The notes under the pieces are model-generated. The model was not told where the DNA came from. It worked only from the letters and a program-made list of their open reading frames with translations, and ran no database searches. From Eonycteris spelaea (lineage: Eukaryota > Chordata > Mammalia > Chiroptera > Pteropodidae): a DNA stretch of 64,000 nucleotides. Position 1 is the first letter of the stretch. Each line of letters starts with the position of its first letter. Of this stretch, positions 43,811-56,484 are shown piece by piece. The position numbers and the translations under genes were made by a program. Location: the NCBI GenBank assembly GCA_003508835.1, contig PUFA01000066.1:7706501-7770500 (forward strand). Reading direction: 5' to 3'.

Positions 43811-45039
43811 TGGGGCGTGTCCGCGAGTTCGTTGCCGGGCGTGCTGGCAGCGTTCGTCTCCTGCGTCCTCGCTGCGTACCGCTTGTCAGCTGAAGGCCAC
43901 CTCGGGTCCTGGAGGTCCCCGCAGCGTCCTGCCCGCTCCGAAGCCGCCCACGACGGCTGCTCGCTTCCTCGAGGCCTGCAGGACTCTCTCCCCAGTCTGC
44001 CCAGGGAGTGGCAGCCCCCCACCTGCCCCTCCTCTGCCGGGAGACACGAGTCACGAGTTCTGCCCACGCCCCAGGGGAGAGAGCTGCACAGGAGCCGACT
44101 CCGGGGCCCACCGCGTGGAGGTTCTGCCCCGATCCGTTTACGCTGCAGACCTTTCCTGAGGCCCGCGGGCACCCACCCACGAACGGGTGAAGTGGACGGG
44201 TCCCCCGGCCCAGTGAGACGGCGCCAGACAGGCAGAGGCACCGATCCCAGCGTGACAGAAGCAAACGGGCTGCTCTTTCAAAACGCCAGCCGCAGCCCTG
44301 TCGTACCTCGGGGAGACCGCCCACCTCCCTCGGTCGCCCTCTCCCCACTCGGGGTCCCCTCGCCCTTGCTCCCCATGTTTCCTCGGCTCCGAGTCCATCG
44401 AGGAATGGATCCTGCACGCGAGCACTTTCTCTGGGGCCACGGCCTGGGCCAACGGCTCCGTGCCCCACTCCCATCGCTGAACCGTCCCCTCGGGGGCCCC
44501 TGCCCTGCTCGGGCCTCCGGTCTGTGCTCTCTGCATCACTTCTCACGACCCTCCAGGGGTCCGCACCGCACGGCATCTCGGCCGTGGCCTGGGCCCCGTG
44601 CCACCCGCCCCTCGCACACTGCGCCCACGTTTCTGCCGCTCACTCCGCTGCAGCCACCCGCCGCCCTGTCGGCCCTCAGGTGCGGGGGCCGGTCCCGCCT
44701 CGGGACCTCGGCACTGGCCGCGTCCTCTGCTTGAGACGGGTGCCTCGCCGCGCGGACGGGTCCCTCTCTCCATTTCTTCAGATCTTCGTACAAACGTCGC
44801 CTTGCCCAGCCACGTTTAAAGTCACGCACACCCCACCATGGCCGCCACGTTCGCCCACAGCACTGTCACCAGTCGGCAGCAGAGAGAGTCCCGTAGCTCC
44901 ACGGACACCCCCTTCTCGGAGATCATTCCGGCTCAGCGTTCCCCTTGCCTTTCTGTTTACTACCTGCTCTGGGCTGGGACGTTCTCTTCGCAGCGTGTAA
45001 AGCTCCATGTGCCCTAAACGTGGTCGGGGTCCCTGCCAT
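43811..45039. other. CpG-rich non-coding stretch
   Basis: One of the densest CpG segments in the window. Long frames on both strands (353 codons on plus beginning at 43673, 294 on minus ending at 43692) overlap each other and begin or end inside an LTR relic, so they look like chance frames. Confidence 0.45.
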
Positions 45040-45250
45040 AATCTCAGGGTTGCTGTGTGCAGCCTCCACACACTGTCCGAAAACACCCGCCCACCCGATC
45101 CCTGGGACGGCCCTCGGAGGTCAGCGGGTGATTACCTTCCTTTCATAGATGAGGGCGTCCTCTCTCAAAAGCATTCAACTCTCGGGGACTCAAAGCCCCA
45201 GCGGTGGAATGGCTCCCTGCACCTCAAGTCCAAATGCCATCCCTCAGCTC
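45040..45250 (-). mobile_element. Degenerate MIR-like SINE
   Basis: 'ccttcctttcatagatgagg' fits the antisense MIR core ('cattttacagatgagg' type) but flanking similarity is weak. Confidence 0.4.
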
Positions 45251-45679
45251 AGAGCGGGGAGGTGGCTCTGACCGCAGGAACGCCCCGCCTCGGCCAGGTC
45301 ACGCCCAGCTTCTTGGCCACAGCCGGCTCTGGCCTGGGCTTTCCTTGGGCAGCGAGGCCTGGCGAGGGTGCTGCGGGCACAGACGGGAGCCTCACTTGGG
45401 ACAAGGGACGGCGGTAGAAGGTCGTGTGTGGCAGGAGCGAGCCAGCCAAGGAATCGACGCCCGATTACAGTCCCCGAGGGCTCTGAAGGCCGGGCGGGGT
45501 GCTCTGGCTCTCTAAGCATGTACAGTCTGTCTGGGCACCTGTGCACGCGTGGCTATTAACATGACGTAGACGCCTCATTAAAGACGTGCAGGCGTTTATT
45601 ATTTAAAACCGTAGTGAAAGGTGTCTTCATCTTTTCCGATGATTCGTCACTGGTGTCGTCACTGGTAAGAGTGACATGA

Positions 45680-45890
45680 TCCAGCAGCGATCAGGCCCAG
45701 CGCTGAGCCGAGCATGGAATCCATGCTATTCATGCATCGAGCACTCGGGACCACTCTACGGTGCGTACGATGACACCCCCACTTTGCACGCGAGAAAGCT
45801 GAGCAACTTGCTTGTGACTGCAGATCCAGGGTGGCAGTTCCCTCCGGAACTCCTCGTGTGGGCCCCGGCTTCCTCATGGGCCTGGAAAGG
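45680..45890 (-). mobile_element. Degenerate MIR-like SINE
   Basis: 'cccactttgcacgcgagaaa' followed by 'gctgagcaacttgcttgtga' and 'ctgcagatccagggtggcag' resembles the antisense MIR core and B-box side. Confidence 0.5.
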
Positions 45891-46194
45891 GCAGCCCTCG
45901 CCTCCCTAGTGTGAGGGCATCACCCACAGCCCCCGAGAAGGTCTGGGTGGCCCGCAGCCAGGGCGTGTCCTCTCGCACAGTCAGAAAACTCACTGTTCTC
46001 GCAGGTCCTTCCCGGGTGCTGACCTAGCTTTCACGCTCTCTGACACTAGAGTAACAGGAACCACACACACACACAAAAAGGGAGCCTCGGAGGCTTCGCC
46101 GCACCCCCCACCAGCCAGACAGTCTGAATAATTTTGTTTCTTCTTTGTACTCATTTTTAGGGACCCCGTCATTTTGTGGCATGTGATACTGGTT

Positions 46195-46370
46195 TCCCCG
46201 AATACTGTAATTATCCAAAACGTCTACTTTCAATACATTTATTTGACTTAAAAGAAAGCCGAGTGACTTAATTTAAGGAAATCTATGAAATAAATCAGAG
46301 TTGTACCAAAATAATTGAGGTGGATTCAAACCTATCAAGCCCAAAGTCTGCAGTAATAAACGACAGGGCT
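46195..46370. promoter_or_regulatory. Candidate conserved non-coding element
   Basis: AT-rich island with ACTGTAATTATCC, ACATTTATTTGACTTAAAAG, CTTAATTTAAGG and CAAAATAATTGAGG, no repeat match and no open frame. Lies just left of a MER20 relic. Inference from composition. Confidence 0.33.
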
Positions 46371-46422
46371 GCCGGGGAAGGGAGAGGAACTCAAAACAGC
46401 CGACAAGGGCTTGACGGTCTGG

Positions 46423-46612
46423 TTCAAGGCTCCTCAGTCTGGGCGCTACTGACGTTTGCAGCCTGATGGTTCTGAGGTCTGCCCTGGGCGTTGCAGGATG
46501 GCGAGCGGCATCCCTGGCCTCTACCCGCCAGGTGCTAGGAGCACCCCGCCACCCCAGTCACGTCCGCCAAAAATGTCCCCAGACACCTACATGTCCCCGG
46601 TTGAGCGCTGCT
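46423..46612 (-). mobile_element. MER20-like hAT DNA transposon fossil
   Basis: 'ctcctcagtctgggcgctac', 'gcatccctggcctctacccg', 'aaaaatgtccccagacacct' and the terminal 'ggttgagcgctgctg' span a near-complete antisense MER20. Confidence 0.8.
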
Positions 46613-49600
46613 GGTCTGGTTGCAGGGTGGGACCCCAGGGAGGCCTTGGACACCCCACGTGGTGACGGCACTACGAGCTGAGACATCTCGCCCGGAGGAC
46701 GAGGGGCGCCGGCTCACGCTAGGACTCGTGCGCTTCGCAGTAAGAAGCAGGGACAGAGCTATTTAGGATCCAGCCATCGTCGCGGGGTCTCTACAGCCGA
46801 ATTCCCGGAGAGATCACAGCTGCACGCCCCAAAATATCCTTGCCGCGTTGAATCCGGGAGCTGTTTGTCCACAGTCCGTTCCGTATGTGCTGAGCGCACC
46901 CCAGAAGTGTGTGTGTTTGGAGGGAGAGTGGTGGCGCTGGGGTTGGGGAGCAACTCGGGGAAGCTAAACAACCAAATAAAGACGTTTTGCAGAGGAGGAA
47001 GAAGAACAGAAATAGAAAGAGAACACGAAAGGGCAGGAGGATGGAGACGTGAGGGTCGTTTCGTAAGCGCGGAACTTTTAATAAGAGGCCAAAAACGTTC
47101 ATCGACTGTGAAGAGGGACGAGGCTGACCCCGCGTACTTCCCGTTCCCCCCGGGGCCTGCAAAGCAGGGCTTCTCGGCTGTGGCTGCAGCAGACGCGCTT
47201 GGGGGAGTTTTAAACAATGCCCAGGGCCCTCCCCTAGGCGCACCAGGAGTGAAGCGACCCTGGACATTTTTTCAAAGCCCCACATCCCCGGCTCCATTCT
47301 CATTCTGCCATGTCGCTGGATGTGAGGACCGACTTTCTGAAGCTACAGAGCCTACCAGGTGAGTCTCAGGAGGTGTTTCCATTTTATTTCCAAAGTCGGT
47401 TTCTTGGCCACATGACGTTTCTGTTTCCTTTACTGTGGTCCGCCCCCCCCACTCACCCCCCCCCGCCCAACTCACCCCTCCCCAACTAACCGCCCTTTCT
47501 ATTTTACGTCTGTCGTTTAATGTTTCGGGCTGATTACAACCATTTTGGGGGCTATGCCAAAGCTCTCTGAAGCAGCAAAATCCTCCTTAGCCCTAAATCT
47601 GTCCTAAGCTCCCAGCGATGGCGCCTCTGGGCAGCTCTGCTCCTGGCCACCTTGGGCCACCTCGGTCCACGAAAACACAGCTAAGCTGCGTGCACGCGGC
47701 TTCACACGTTTGCAAAATGAGAAAGGAGGGTCACGCTCCCCCCAAATACAGACCAACGAGCAGGATGCTGAGCCCAGCAAACGAACAGGAAATGTCATGG
47801 CCGGCATTCCTGCAAGTGGGGGAGGGGAGCTGCCGATCCCGTGTGTCCAGATGTTAACAGATGCTGCAGGAAAAGGCCGGATGTGGCAGCGCTGGACAGA
47901 CTGACAGACTGACCCAGACTCGAATCTGCAAATGCGTGGCGAACCTCTCCACGGCCCCAACTGTCCGGCGCTTTCCGAGTCCGTCGACACGGGACCCTCC
48001 CTCACTCTTGGGGCGAGTGCCCCCCAAGAACCAGGCGCTTTGGCAAATGCTGACCCGGGAAGCCAGGTGCTCCCAGGAGCCGGCTGCTCCTGGACACCGG
48101 TGCGTGTTCTTCCCTTCCCGCCCGGTTGCTCGTGGGAATACACCGAAGTCACTGGGAAGCCAGGCCCCGCCAGACCTCGTCCCTCTGGTGACTGCCGCCC
48201 CGGCGTCTGGACACGGTCAGCGCTTAGCGACCATTTCTGGAAAGTGAATGAACAAGTGAAAGGGTGCCGACTCCGTGCAGGAAAGACGTCGCCGGCTCTG
48301 CGTCGTGCCCACAGGAGGTCCTCGAGGGGCCACTGCGTAAGAGTCTCATCTGCTTCCATGCACGTGAGACGACGTCGGGGACAGCCGATGGCGGGGTCGG
48401 AGCACAGCCATCTGGTGCCACCTGTCACCTTTTCCCTCGAGGGTCTGTGCCCGTCTCTCAAACTGGGGTGCCGCTGGGGAGCAGGCGGGCTGGGAATAGA
48501 CTGAAGAAGGGGCAGCAAAGAGGTGTCACCGCAGAGTCGTGCCAACCCAGGGCTGGCACCGAGAGAGAGGCCCCCTGGTAATTTGAGCCCCAGGTGGCTC
48601 ACCGGCCTCACCCGAGGCCTGGCTCCCGGGCAGCGGGTGAAATGCCCAGAAGACAGAGCTTGCCCTGCTGGTGCCGGTTTTGCCCAGAGACCTGCCCGGG
48701 GGACGTATTGTTCTGTTAAGAAGATACAGGCACGTACTGGAGGAGAACACAGCACCGAGAAGAGTCTCCAAGACAAAACGCGAGATCTAAATAGTGCAAA
48801 CAGGACAATGTGAGCGTGTTCAGATATGGGAGTAAAGCCCCTAGAATCTGTCGCTGCTCTCCACGTCATAGCCCAGGGCCTCTCCCGCCTGTCTCTCCCT
48901 GGACAACCATACAGATCTCCCACCGTTTCCTCCTCATGGTCACTGCTAGGATCAACTCATACATGTCTGTGGCCCCCATGCTCCCCAACAGACCCCCAAG
49001 ACTGCAGCATGGCCTGTGGGATCCACCTCCTCATTGGTCTGCCAACCTGCCCCACACTCAGCCCCCCAGACCCCTGCTCTCTTTCACCTCCAAATCAATT
49101 TTTTCTTCTGATTCTAAAAGAAGTTGGGACATTTCTGTGGGCCTCTGAATGTTTTGTGCCTGAAGGAGAAGTCGGCCTCACCCCCGGGAGCGCCACTGAG
49201 CTGTCCTGTTAGGGATTTCTCAAATGGCCACCTCGTGAAGGACCCATTTCCCCACCCAGTCTCACCAACAGGTGATGCCCCGGGTGGCCACTTCCAGTTC
49301 CATCCATCACGGCCTCGACGAACAAACCCAATCAGCCGAGTGGACGATGCCAGAGGAGGAAGCCGGCCAGCCCCGCGCTGGACAGTCTGCGTGGCTAAAA
49401 GCACGTGAACGTAGCCATCTGCCCACAGAGACAAGTCTCATCACTACACGAGCACCAAGGAGTCGTCGGTATCGCAGGGAACGCGGAGAAAGTCCAAAGC
49501 CACTCAGTGACCATGAAGCTGTGGCTTCGATGCTGAATCCATCACCAGGACCCGTTGTCTGGCCTTTACGATGCCTGTGCAGGGCCGGGTTCATCTTAGC

Positions 49601-49760
49601 ACCTGTTTTGCCTTCATTGGCCTCTGAAAAGACTCCAGCCGGGCCAGGCTTACGATGGGAACAGCGGCTAGATCGGATACTTATTTCACTTTTCAGGTGT
49701 CTCTTCAAACAGCATGTTTTAGGTTTCTCTTCCATGAAGAAATAATTAACAGGGTTTACC
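46613..49760. other. Non-coding; holds the window's longest open frame
   Basis: No recognised gene or repeat. A minus-strand frame of 439 codons (47604-48923) is the longest open frame. Its sequence is Pro/Arg/Ser/Gly-rich, without signal peptide, membrane segment, zinc-binding motif or repeat, and it is shadowed by frames on the other strand. I regard it as probably random. Confidence 0.4.
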
Positions 49761-49784
49761 AAAAAAAAAAAAAAAAAAAAAAAA
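49761..49784 (+). repeat. Poly(A) run, 24 bases
   Basis: A pure A run followed by TTTTTTATTTTAAAA. It could be the tail of an old retrocopy, but no poly(A) signal or recognisable transcript lies just upstream and no flanking duplication is clear. Confidence 0.9.
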
Positions 49785-50634
49785 GTTTTTTATTTTAAAA
49801 AGTGGTCTGCCTATAATTCATAACTAGAGCTAAAAATGAAAAATAAAGCATGGGGAAAGAAACATGTGTTTTGATACACATATATGTATGTTCTATAACA
49901 TACACACAAATCGATGTACCTTCTACACATACGTATATATGTGTGTCTGTATACGCACATACTGATATGTCAAGATCTGATACATGTCGCATATACATAT
50001 TATATGTACATATGCAAAATACACAGGCACGTTTACAAAGTATCCATATTGCATGCACATTGGTTTACAAGCAAAGCGGTCGTAGGAAACCAGCTTGCAG
50101 GGGAGGTGGCGTTGGTGACCGTCACTCTGGTCACTAATGTCTGGAGGCCTCAAGGTGCCTTTTACCACGTTGCTTCCTCTTCACCGTCACACATGGGCAG
50201 GAACACCGAAGGCCGGTGGCTTCTGACTTGCCCAGAGTCACCCGGCTGGACTTGAACTCGCGTCTCCTGACTCCCACGGTCACAACCTTCCTGCCAGCTC
50301 CGCTGCGTCCCGGTGGCCCACATGTAAGCATCTCACGAACCCCGAACTCGTCCCCGGGAGAAGACTGCGTGAATCGTTCGGTTCTCCTTGCCCTTTGCGG
50401 GGAACTTCATCTACGGTGTAAACAGGGAATACATCAGACTTGCAAAATGAATGCGCTGTCTTCCGGGCGCTGGCGCTGCTTCCTGGCTGATGGATACATG
50501 CCAAGACGGCTCCTGAACTTGGGCACGTGATGGATGTAGAGCTGGGAAGAAAAAAGCGTCTGGTGAGCCAGCCGGAGAGCAGCGGAGAGCCACTCTAGTG
50601 CCACTGAGACGCCTCCAGGAGGCTCCGGCCAGCG

Positions 50635-50845
50635 GGGCTGACGTTAGATTCCTGGCTCCACCTGAGGTTCCGTATGGCCTTGGGCAAGTGGCTGCCCTCT
50701 CCTGAGCCTCAGTTTCTTTTTCCGTGATGTGAAGTAATAATAATAGTCCCCAGATTGCTGATATCAAACATGAATGTATTTAGCACAACATCTGATGTGC
50801 AGTAAAACTCATGGTAAATGACGGCGACCATTATTATTTAAGGTG
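50635..50845 (+). mobile_element. MIR SINE
   Basis: 'atggccttgggcaagtggct' with 'gagcctcagtttctttttcc', then AT-rich 'gtaataataatagtccccag' and the end 'gaccattattattta', cover most of MIR on the plus strand. Confidence 0.85.
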
Positions 50846-51472
50846 GATGCTGCAAGGTCCCTAGTCGATATCCACTCTCTCTTCTTCACTGACAGAATCT
50901 CAACTTTGCTTAGGCCGCAATAGGCTTACTTAAAAGCACTCCCTTTCCTAGGCTTCCTTACAGCAGGAAAGGACCACATGACCCAGTTTTGAAGAATGAG
51001 AAGCCAGAAACAATCCTTTGGCAGGTTTGGCCTCCTTGGTATAAGAAAAGAAAAAAAAAAAGAGGAATTTTAATATTCGTCCTCTTCCCTACCCTCCCTG
51101 CTTTGTTCCCGGACTACAGACGCAATGTCTGGAGACGAAGCCCATCTTGCTCTCATGAGGATGCACCGCACATTGTAAGCATGGGTGCGTGGAGAGGAAG
51201 GATGGCTGGGCTCCCTTAGCATCACGGAGCCCTCGTTTGGATTTACGTTGTGCGGGGATGGGGGAGGGAGAGAGAGAGCCCGGTTTTGCTCAGCTGCCAC
51301 TGAGCTTCCCTTGGGTACAGCCGGACACGGTCATATCAGCACACCATCGTGGCAGCTGCCTCTGTTTGACCGTCTCTGGCACTCAGGGCTCAGCCTGCAT
51401 CCTCGGTGAGCATCTCGGCTGAGCACCTCGAAGGAAACTTATCCTGGGAAACAGAATTGACTGCCAAGGTCC

Positions 51473-51512
51473 TTTAAAAAAAAAAAAAAGAAGAAAGAAA
51501 GAAAGGAAAAAG
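51473..51512. repeat. A-rich / (GAAA)n simple repeat
   Basis: A-run followed by AAGAAAG units on the plus strand. Confidence 0.85.
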
Positions 51513-53394
51513 GAAACAAAGTTCAACCATCCTGACCACCAATAAAAACTAACATTCTGACTTGCAGTTTTCATCTTTCTTTTCGTATACGCCTTTAAAT
51601 ATGAACTTAAGTTGCGATGGCAACATGCTCTATCTACTGCTTTGCTGCTCTCCATGTGCTCCATGCTGCACCTTTTATTCACGTCATTAAACTTGCTTCT
51701 ACGATAAAAATAATAAATCACGGAACGAGAGGAAACTGGTCCTTCGTTGCTTTGGTTTTGCTCGCTAACGCCGGGTCTTCGCAACACTTATTCAAGAGAC
51801 GTCCACCCTGCAGATGCATAAACGAATATTTTCTGTGCAAAAGTGCATCAGGGAAAAACGTCGGAGCTGCTGGCGGGGGGCGTGTGCCTGGGGGACATGT
51901 GGGAGCATCTCTTTCTTAATGGATACTCATCACGTTCTTTCCAAGCACTGCTATGAAAAATTCATACCCATTTCCACAGTGAATACATGCACAATACAGG
52001 AGACACGAAACCTTAATTCTGTAATTCTACCCCACACCCCTCAGACGCGGCCTCTGCGCCGGAGCCGAGCCTGACTGCTTTTTACTTTCATTCCCATGCT
52101 AGCCCAAGGTCCAGAAAGTGTGGGGTCCTGATTCGGAGGGGTGGGGAGCCAGAAATGACGTACGAAGTGCACTGAATGCTAATGACATGTGCCGATGACA
52201 ATGCTGACAAGACGTTGCTCACTTAACAAAATAACACGAGAAAGGACTCGGAGAAACCCCCAACTCAAAGCGACTGGAGCCAGGCCGGCTGGGGGGGTTC
52301 ATGTCCTCCCCCACGCATCACACCTCGGCCCCAGCGAGCGGTCCTTGGGTCCCAACGTGGATCCAGTGCTCCCCATTTTTAAATCTTGGTCCCTTCCTAA
52401 AACACAAAAACAGAAAGCAAACCAATAAAACGCACCTCAGCCATGAACAACAATAACAACAACAACAACTAAACATTGCAAGGGCGAAAATATAAACCCG
52501 TCCCCAGGCAGAAGCTGGCCATCGCCCGCAAGCTCTGGGGCACCTGTCCGGCCGCCCTGCCTAGTGGGGAGAGCAGCGTCTGCAGGAGAAACCCTGCCAG
52601 AGACGCGGCCTTGGGAAACCGCCTCTGTCCCTGTCATTGGAACGCCGACACCCTGTGCTTTAGGCGCAAATGAGACAAATTAAGGGCATTTGGCTAGAGC
52701 GAGTGCCTATTTTTTTTATTGTTGTTAAGGAGCTGAGCCAAGTCCTTAACCGCCCAGGGCTGTGGACGGCAGGGAGGCCCCTGCAAACCCAGGGGGTGCT
52801 GAACCGCGACCTCATTCTGTCCCAACCCCAGCCTTCACTGCCTCCGCGAGGGGCTGTGACAGGGAAACCACCCCCGCCCGCCCGCGTGGCGGCGGTGAGC
52901 CCGAGGGGCTCTGAAGCGCCGTTTCCCTGTCTCCAACCTAGCCAAGATTCCAGATCTCGGACTTCTAGAGGAAATGCTCGAGAGCAGGCTGGTCCCCTCC
53001 ACTGGGGCGGAGCCCGGTGACAGATGCTCCGATTTACCCCGGCGACGCCAGCCCTGACTGATACCCAGCGGGCGGGTGGGTACTCAGTTTGGTGCCGAGG
53101 CCTCTGCGAGTTGCCTTGCCGTGTGTTCCGTTGCTCAGGCTTCCATCTGGACAGGGTCACCAACGTGTCCCCGTTTTCCAGGACCGAAAGTCCCCCCACC
53201 TCCCCAGGAAGCCCCGCTGTCCGGGGCAAACCAGGACGGTCGGTCACTCTAAGTCTAATAAACCCCAGGGAGCTGATTTCGACCACAATGGCGCGACAAT
53301 CGTGTTCCCAGCCATGCCTGGCTGATCGTGGATCCCGAGAAGCGGTCCGTGTACCGTTTTCACCCTCCGTCTCGATTTTTCCAGAACCTTCCAC
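51513..53394. other. Non-coding, nothing recognised
   Basis: AT-richer to about 52060, then GC-rich. A short CAA run lies at 52446-52472. No gene or clear dispersed repeat is supported. Confidence 0.4.
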
Positions 53395-53555
53395 ATAAAA
53401 TTGGTCATGTCTCTGAACCTCCGTTTGCTCACCGTAAATGGGACATCACAGAACGTTACCTCTCAGAGTTGCTGGGGGTGAAATGGAGTCACATGTAGAA
53501 AGCATTTAGCGCAGTGCCAGACAGGCAAACGCTCAACGGGACGGGCTGTTTTCAT
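53395..53555 (+). mobile_element. MIR SINE fragment
   Basis: 'gtctctgaacctccgtttgc' with 'tcaccgtaaatgggacatca' and 'agcatttagcgcagtgccag' fit the core and 3' part of MIR. Confidence 0.75.
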
Positions 53556-54274
53556 TTCAGAAGTCAGGGGCTGGAGGAAGGCCGGCAGCCTCCCTGAAGC
53601 CTTGTCTCATGGTGGACCTCGTCGCAGGCCACCCTCCCCCACAGTGGAGCCGTCACAGGCCCACGTTTGGCCTGTGACGACTTCGCCCTCACGCTTCCCC
53701 GAGGGGCCCGGCCCGGGCCCTGTTTACACCCCAGGAACGATGCAGACCCAGAATCCAGTGCTGTTTCCATTTGCAACTGGGTCTCAAGGAAAATGATCGT
53801 CTCCCCCATAAACCCAGACGTGCCATGGACCCCGCCACCACCCAGAGCGTCTGCCACCGGAGCACAGTGGGCAACGAGCTGGTGCCATCGATGGGTCCGT
53901 GAGCCCGCGTGGCCTTCACCCCGCACACAGCCAGCAGGCGGTGCCTCGCCGCCTCCCCTAAACCCTGGTCACGGGGACGTTCTTCCTCTTCTTGCTGGTC
54001 CACCCTCTACGGTGTCCCAGATTTGCCGAAACGCCAGGCTCCCCAGGGGACATGCGTGTGTCACCTGTATTATCTGAGCTTGAGGGTGGTGAGTCTCATA
54101 GACGTCTTTCCAGCTGCATAGACGTGGCACCCTTCGGCTGGGGTCGGAGCCCCGTCACCGCTGGGCTGGAAAGGCCTAGGCAGTGAGGAGGTTGTGCCCG
54201 GGACAGGGAGGCCCCCCGCAGGGAGAGGCGGTGCCCGGACTGCCCCTTTCTGGGCCAAAGGCTGGCTATGGGCT

Positions 54275-54420
54275 CTCCTTACCCCTCCACTGACTTTCAC
54301 ACCCCCATGAGGTAGGTAACTACGAGCACCCACTTTCGCTGATGAACAAATCATGGCTCCGGAAGCGACGGGCGTCCCCCAAGTCTTCACAGCAAGGAAG
54401 TGACGACGAGGCCGCTGTGT
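54275..54420 (-). mobile_element. MIR SINE fragment
   Basis: 'cccccatgaggtaggtaact' with 'cgctgatgaacaaatcatgg' and 'ccaagtcttcacagcaagga' match the antisense MIR core. Confidence 0.6.
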
Positions 54421-55464
54421 TCTCCCCCCTCCGCGGGACCCGGCCGTCCTCGCTCGTCCAGTGCTGGAGCCCCACTGCAGAGCCGCACCCGGGGGCCTCG
54501 CACACGCGCGCCTGGTGCTGGCGCTGTAAGGACCCAAGGCACAGTCATACCGCTGGTCTTCTGTGTACATCAAGGCCTTTTTATTTTTGCTGATTGGAGT
54601 TCTACATTCACCTTCTTTCATAAACCATTATTATATTATCTAGAAGTGCTAGTTTTCCAATCATTAAAGTGAGGAACGAGGACGTTTGCAAAGACTCTGA
54701 ACGCAGACCCTTTCCTCGCTGATGGTATTTTTTAATCTTTGCAATAGTCTCTCCCACCCCTAATTCCTCAGCAACTTTTTTTTAGCAACTCAAGTTTATC
54801 AAGTCGTCCCAAAAATTTGGCTTATTTTTTTCATAGAAACAATTGTTTTCTCTTCTCTTCACACTCACAGGTTCCATTGTTCATAAGAGTGACATCGGAT
54901 GATTGAAATTAAAAGCACAAGTGTAACTGGCGGAAACGGGTTTGGGCACATCCATCTGGCTCCGGGATACAGACGTATCAGATGGAGCAGAATGCAGGAC
55001 TGCCCCCGCGGCATCGCTGACCATGCCAGACGTCAGAGAGCGGTGGGCGCGCGTCCCGTGTGGGCGGTGGCCGTGGAGGCCCTGGCGAGTCTGGTGTCCT
55101 GCGCGATGTGTGGACAGCGTTGCCCTCGGGCCCCGTGCGCGTGCTAGAGACGGTGATGCGTATTCAGTGTGAGTGCCTTGGCACCGACGTCTCTACCTCG
55201 CCACGGCACTCGGTACCGGGAAGCGCGGAGGGAAACATGAACTCCTACCGCAAGACGTCTCAGGGAGGGTCGACGCGACCAGGAGGACCGGGCTGCAGGT
55301 GCCTCTGCCTGTCTGTCTTGTGACCTTCCCACTCACCAGCTGGGAGGGGGGCAGGGGGACGAGGGGCACGTGGCTGAGATTTAATTTCCGTTCAGTGGCC
55401 CGGGTGAGACGCGACGGTGCCCCGCACGAGGAGGTACCTGATGGACAGAAAATCATCTTTTTTT

Positions 55465-55690
55465 TTTTTGTTTTAGCGTTGTTTGGTGGTTTGTGCTTTT
55501 GATGTCATTCCTAAGAAACCGCTGTCTAGTTGAAGGTCGGGAATATTTACGCCTCTGTGTTCGCCTCCAATAGTTTTGTAGTTTCCGCTTCTACATTTAG
55601 TTCTGGGTCCGTTTTGAGTTACTTGTTGCATCAGTGTAAGGCAGAGGGTCTCACTTCGTACTTTTGTGTGTAGAAAATGAACCGTTTGTA
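55465..55690 (-). mobile_element. Ancient L1 LINE fragment, antisense
   Basis: 'gatgtcattcctaagaaacc' then 'agttttgtagtttccgcttc', 'tacatttagttctgggtccg' and 'gcagagggtctcacttcgta' are successive antisense landmarks of the L1 3' region. Confidence 0.8.
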
Positions 55691-55694
55691 CGGG

Positions 55695-55855
55695 AAAATG
55701 TAGGATTCTTACCTCCATTTGAAAGATGAAGAAACAGGACCCAGGAATGAAGAGATTTGTTCAAGGTCACACAGCTTCTCACTGGAAGAGCTCGATTTCG
55801 CCTCAGGCCTATCTGACTCCAAGTTCTTTGTGCTTTCCATTGAGGACACCTGCCA
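55695..55855 (-). mobile_element. MIR SINE
   Basis: 'catttgaaagatgaagaaac' with 'gagatttgttcaaggtcaca' and 'cagcttctcactggaagagc' is a clear antisense MIR core, directly right of the L1 piece and left of the pentamer array. Confidence 0.85.
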
Positions 55856-55865
55856 TTGAGCTGCG

Positions 55866-56108
55866 CTGGATCGAGCTGGGGTGGAGTTGGATTGAGTTGA
55901 TTTGGGGTCAATTGGGTTGGATTGGGTTAGCTTGAGTGGGTTGGGTTGGGTTGGCCTAGTCTGGACTGGACTGGATTGGGTTGAGCTGGGATGAGTTTGT
56001 TTGAGTTTGGTAGGGTTAGGTTAGGTCGGGTTAGGTTAGGTCGGGTTAGGTTAGGTCAGGTTGGGTTAAACTGGGTTAGGTTAGGTGGGGTTAGGTTAGG
56101 TTGAATTA
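55866..56108 (+). repeat. GGTTA/GGTTG pentamer array with TTAGG-like core
   Basis: About 240 bp of degenerate 5-bp units. The left two thirds mixes GGTTG, GAGTT and GACTG forms. The right third (about 56010-56105) is built of GGTTAGGTTAGGTCG-type 15-base units, at least three in tandem, then GGTTAGGTT doublets. G and T are confined largely to the plus strand. Confidence 0.93.
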
Positions 56109-56484
56109 GCATGGAGCGCATTGAGTAGCCCCCAGCCCCACTGAGCCCTTTGCTGGGTGCTCTTGGTACCATAAGAAAGGGATAAAAATCTCTTCTATAG
56201 ACTTTCCACTCCTTGAGGGTGGAAATAAAAATAAATACAAAAGAAACAGACCAGATCACTATAATTCATTGTTAAATCGTGGTCGAATGATCAAGGCGGT
56301 CACACTTCTCCCTGAGCAAGCCCGCGGGTTAGGAGGTGCCCCTGTGGGTGCTGGGTGGGGAAAGGGCCCTCCATCACACCGCTCAGAAGAGCTGGACCGC
56401 ACCACCCTCCCAATCACAGGCCACAGAAGCCTCAGCACCGGCCTCCTTATCTGTAAATCACACACCACGGCCCAAGCTCAGCAA

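Noticed and set aside
43673..44734. 353-codon plus-strand frame
   Set aside because: Its first part lies in an old MaLR-type LTR and the rest in dense CpG sequence with equally long antisense frames; no conserved motif.
49100..49784. Processed pseudogene upstream of the 24-base poly(A) run
   Set aside because: No recognisable transcript or coding homology, no AATAAA just upstream and no flanking duplication.
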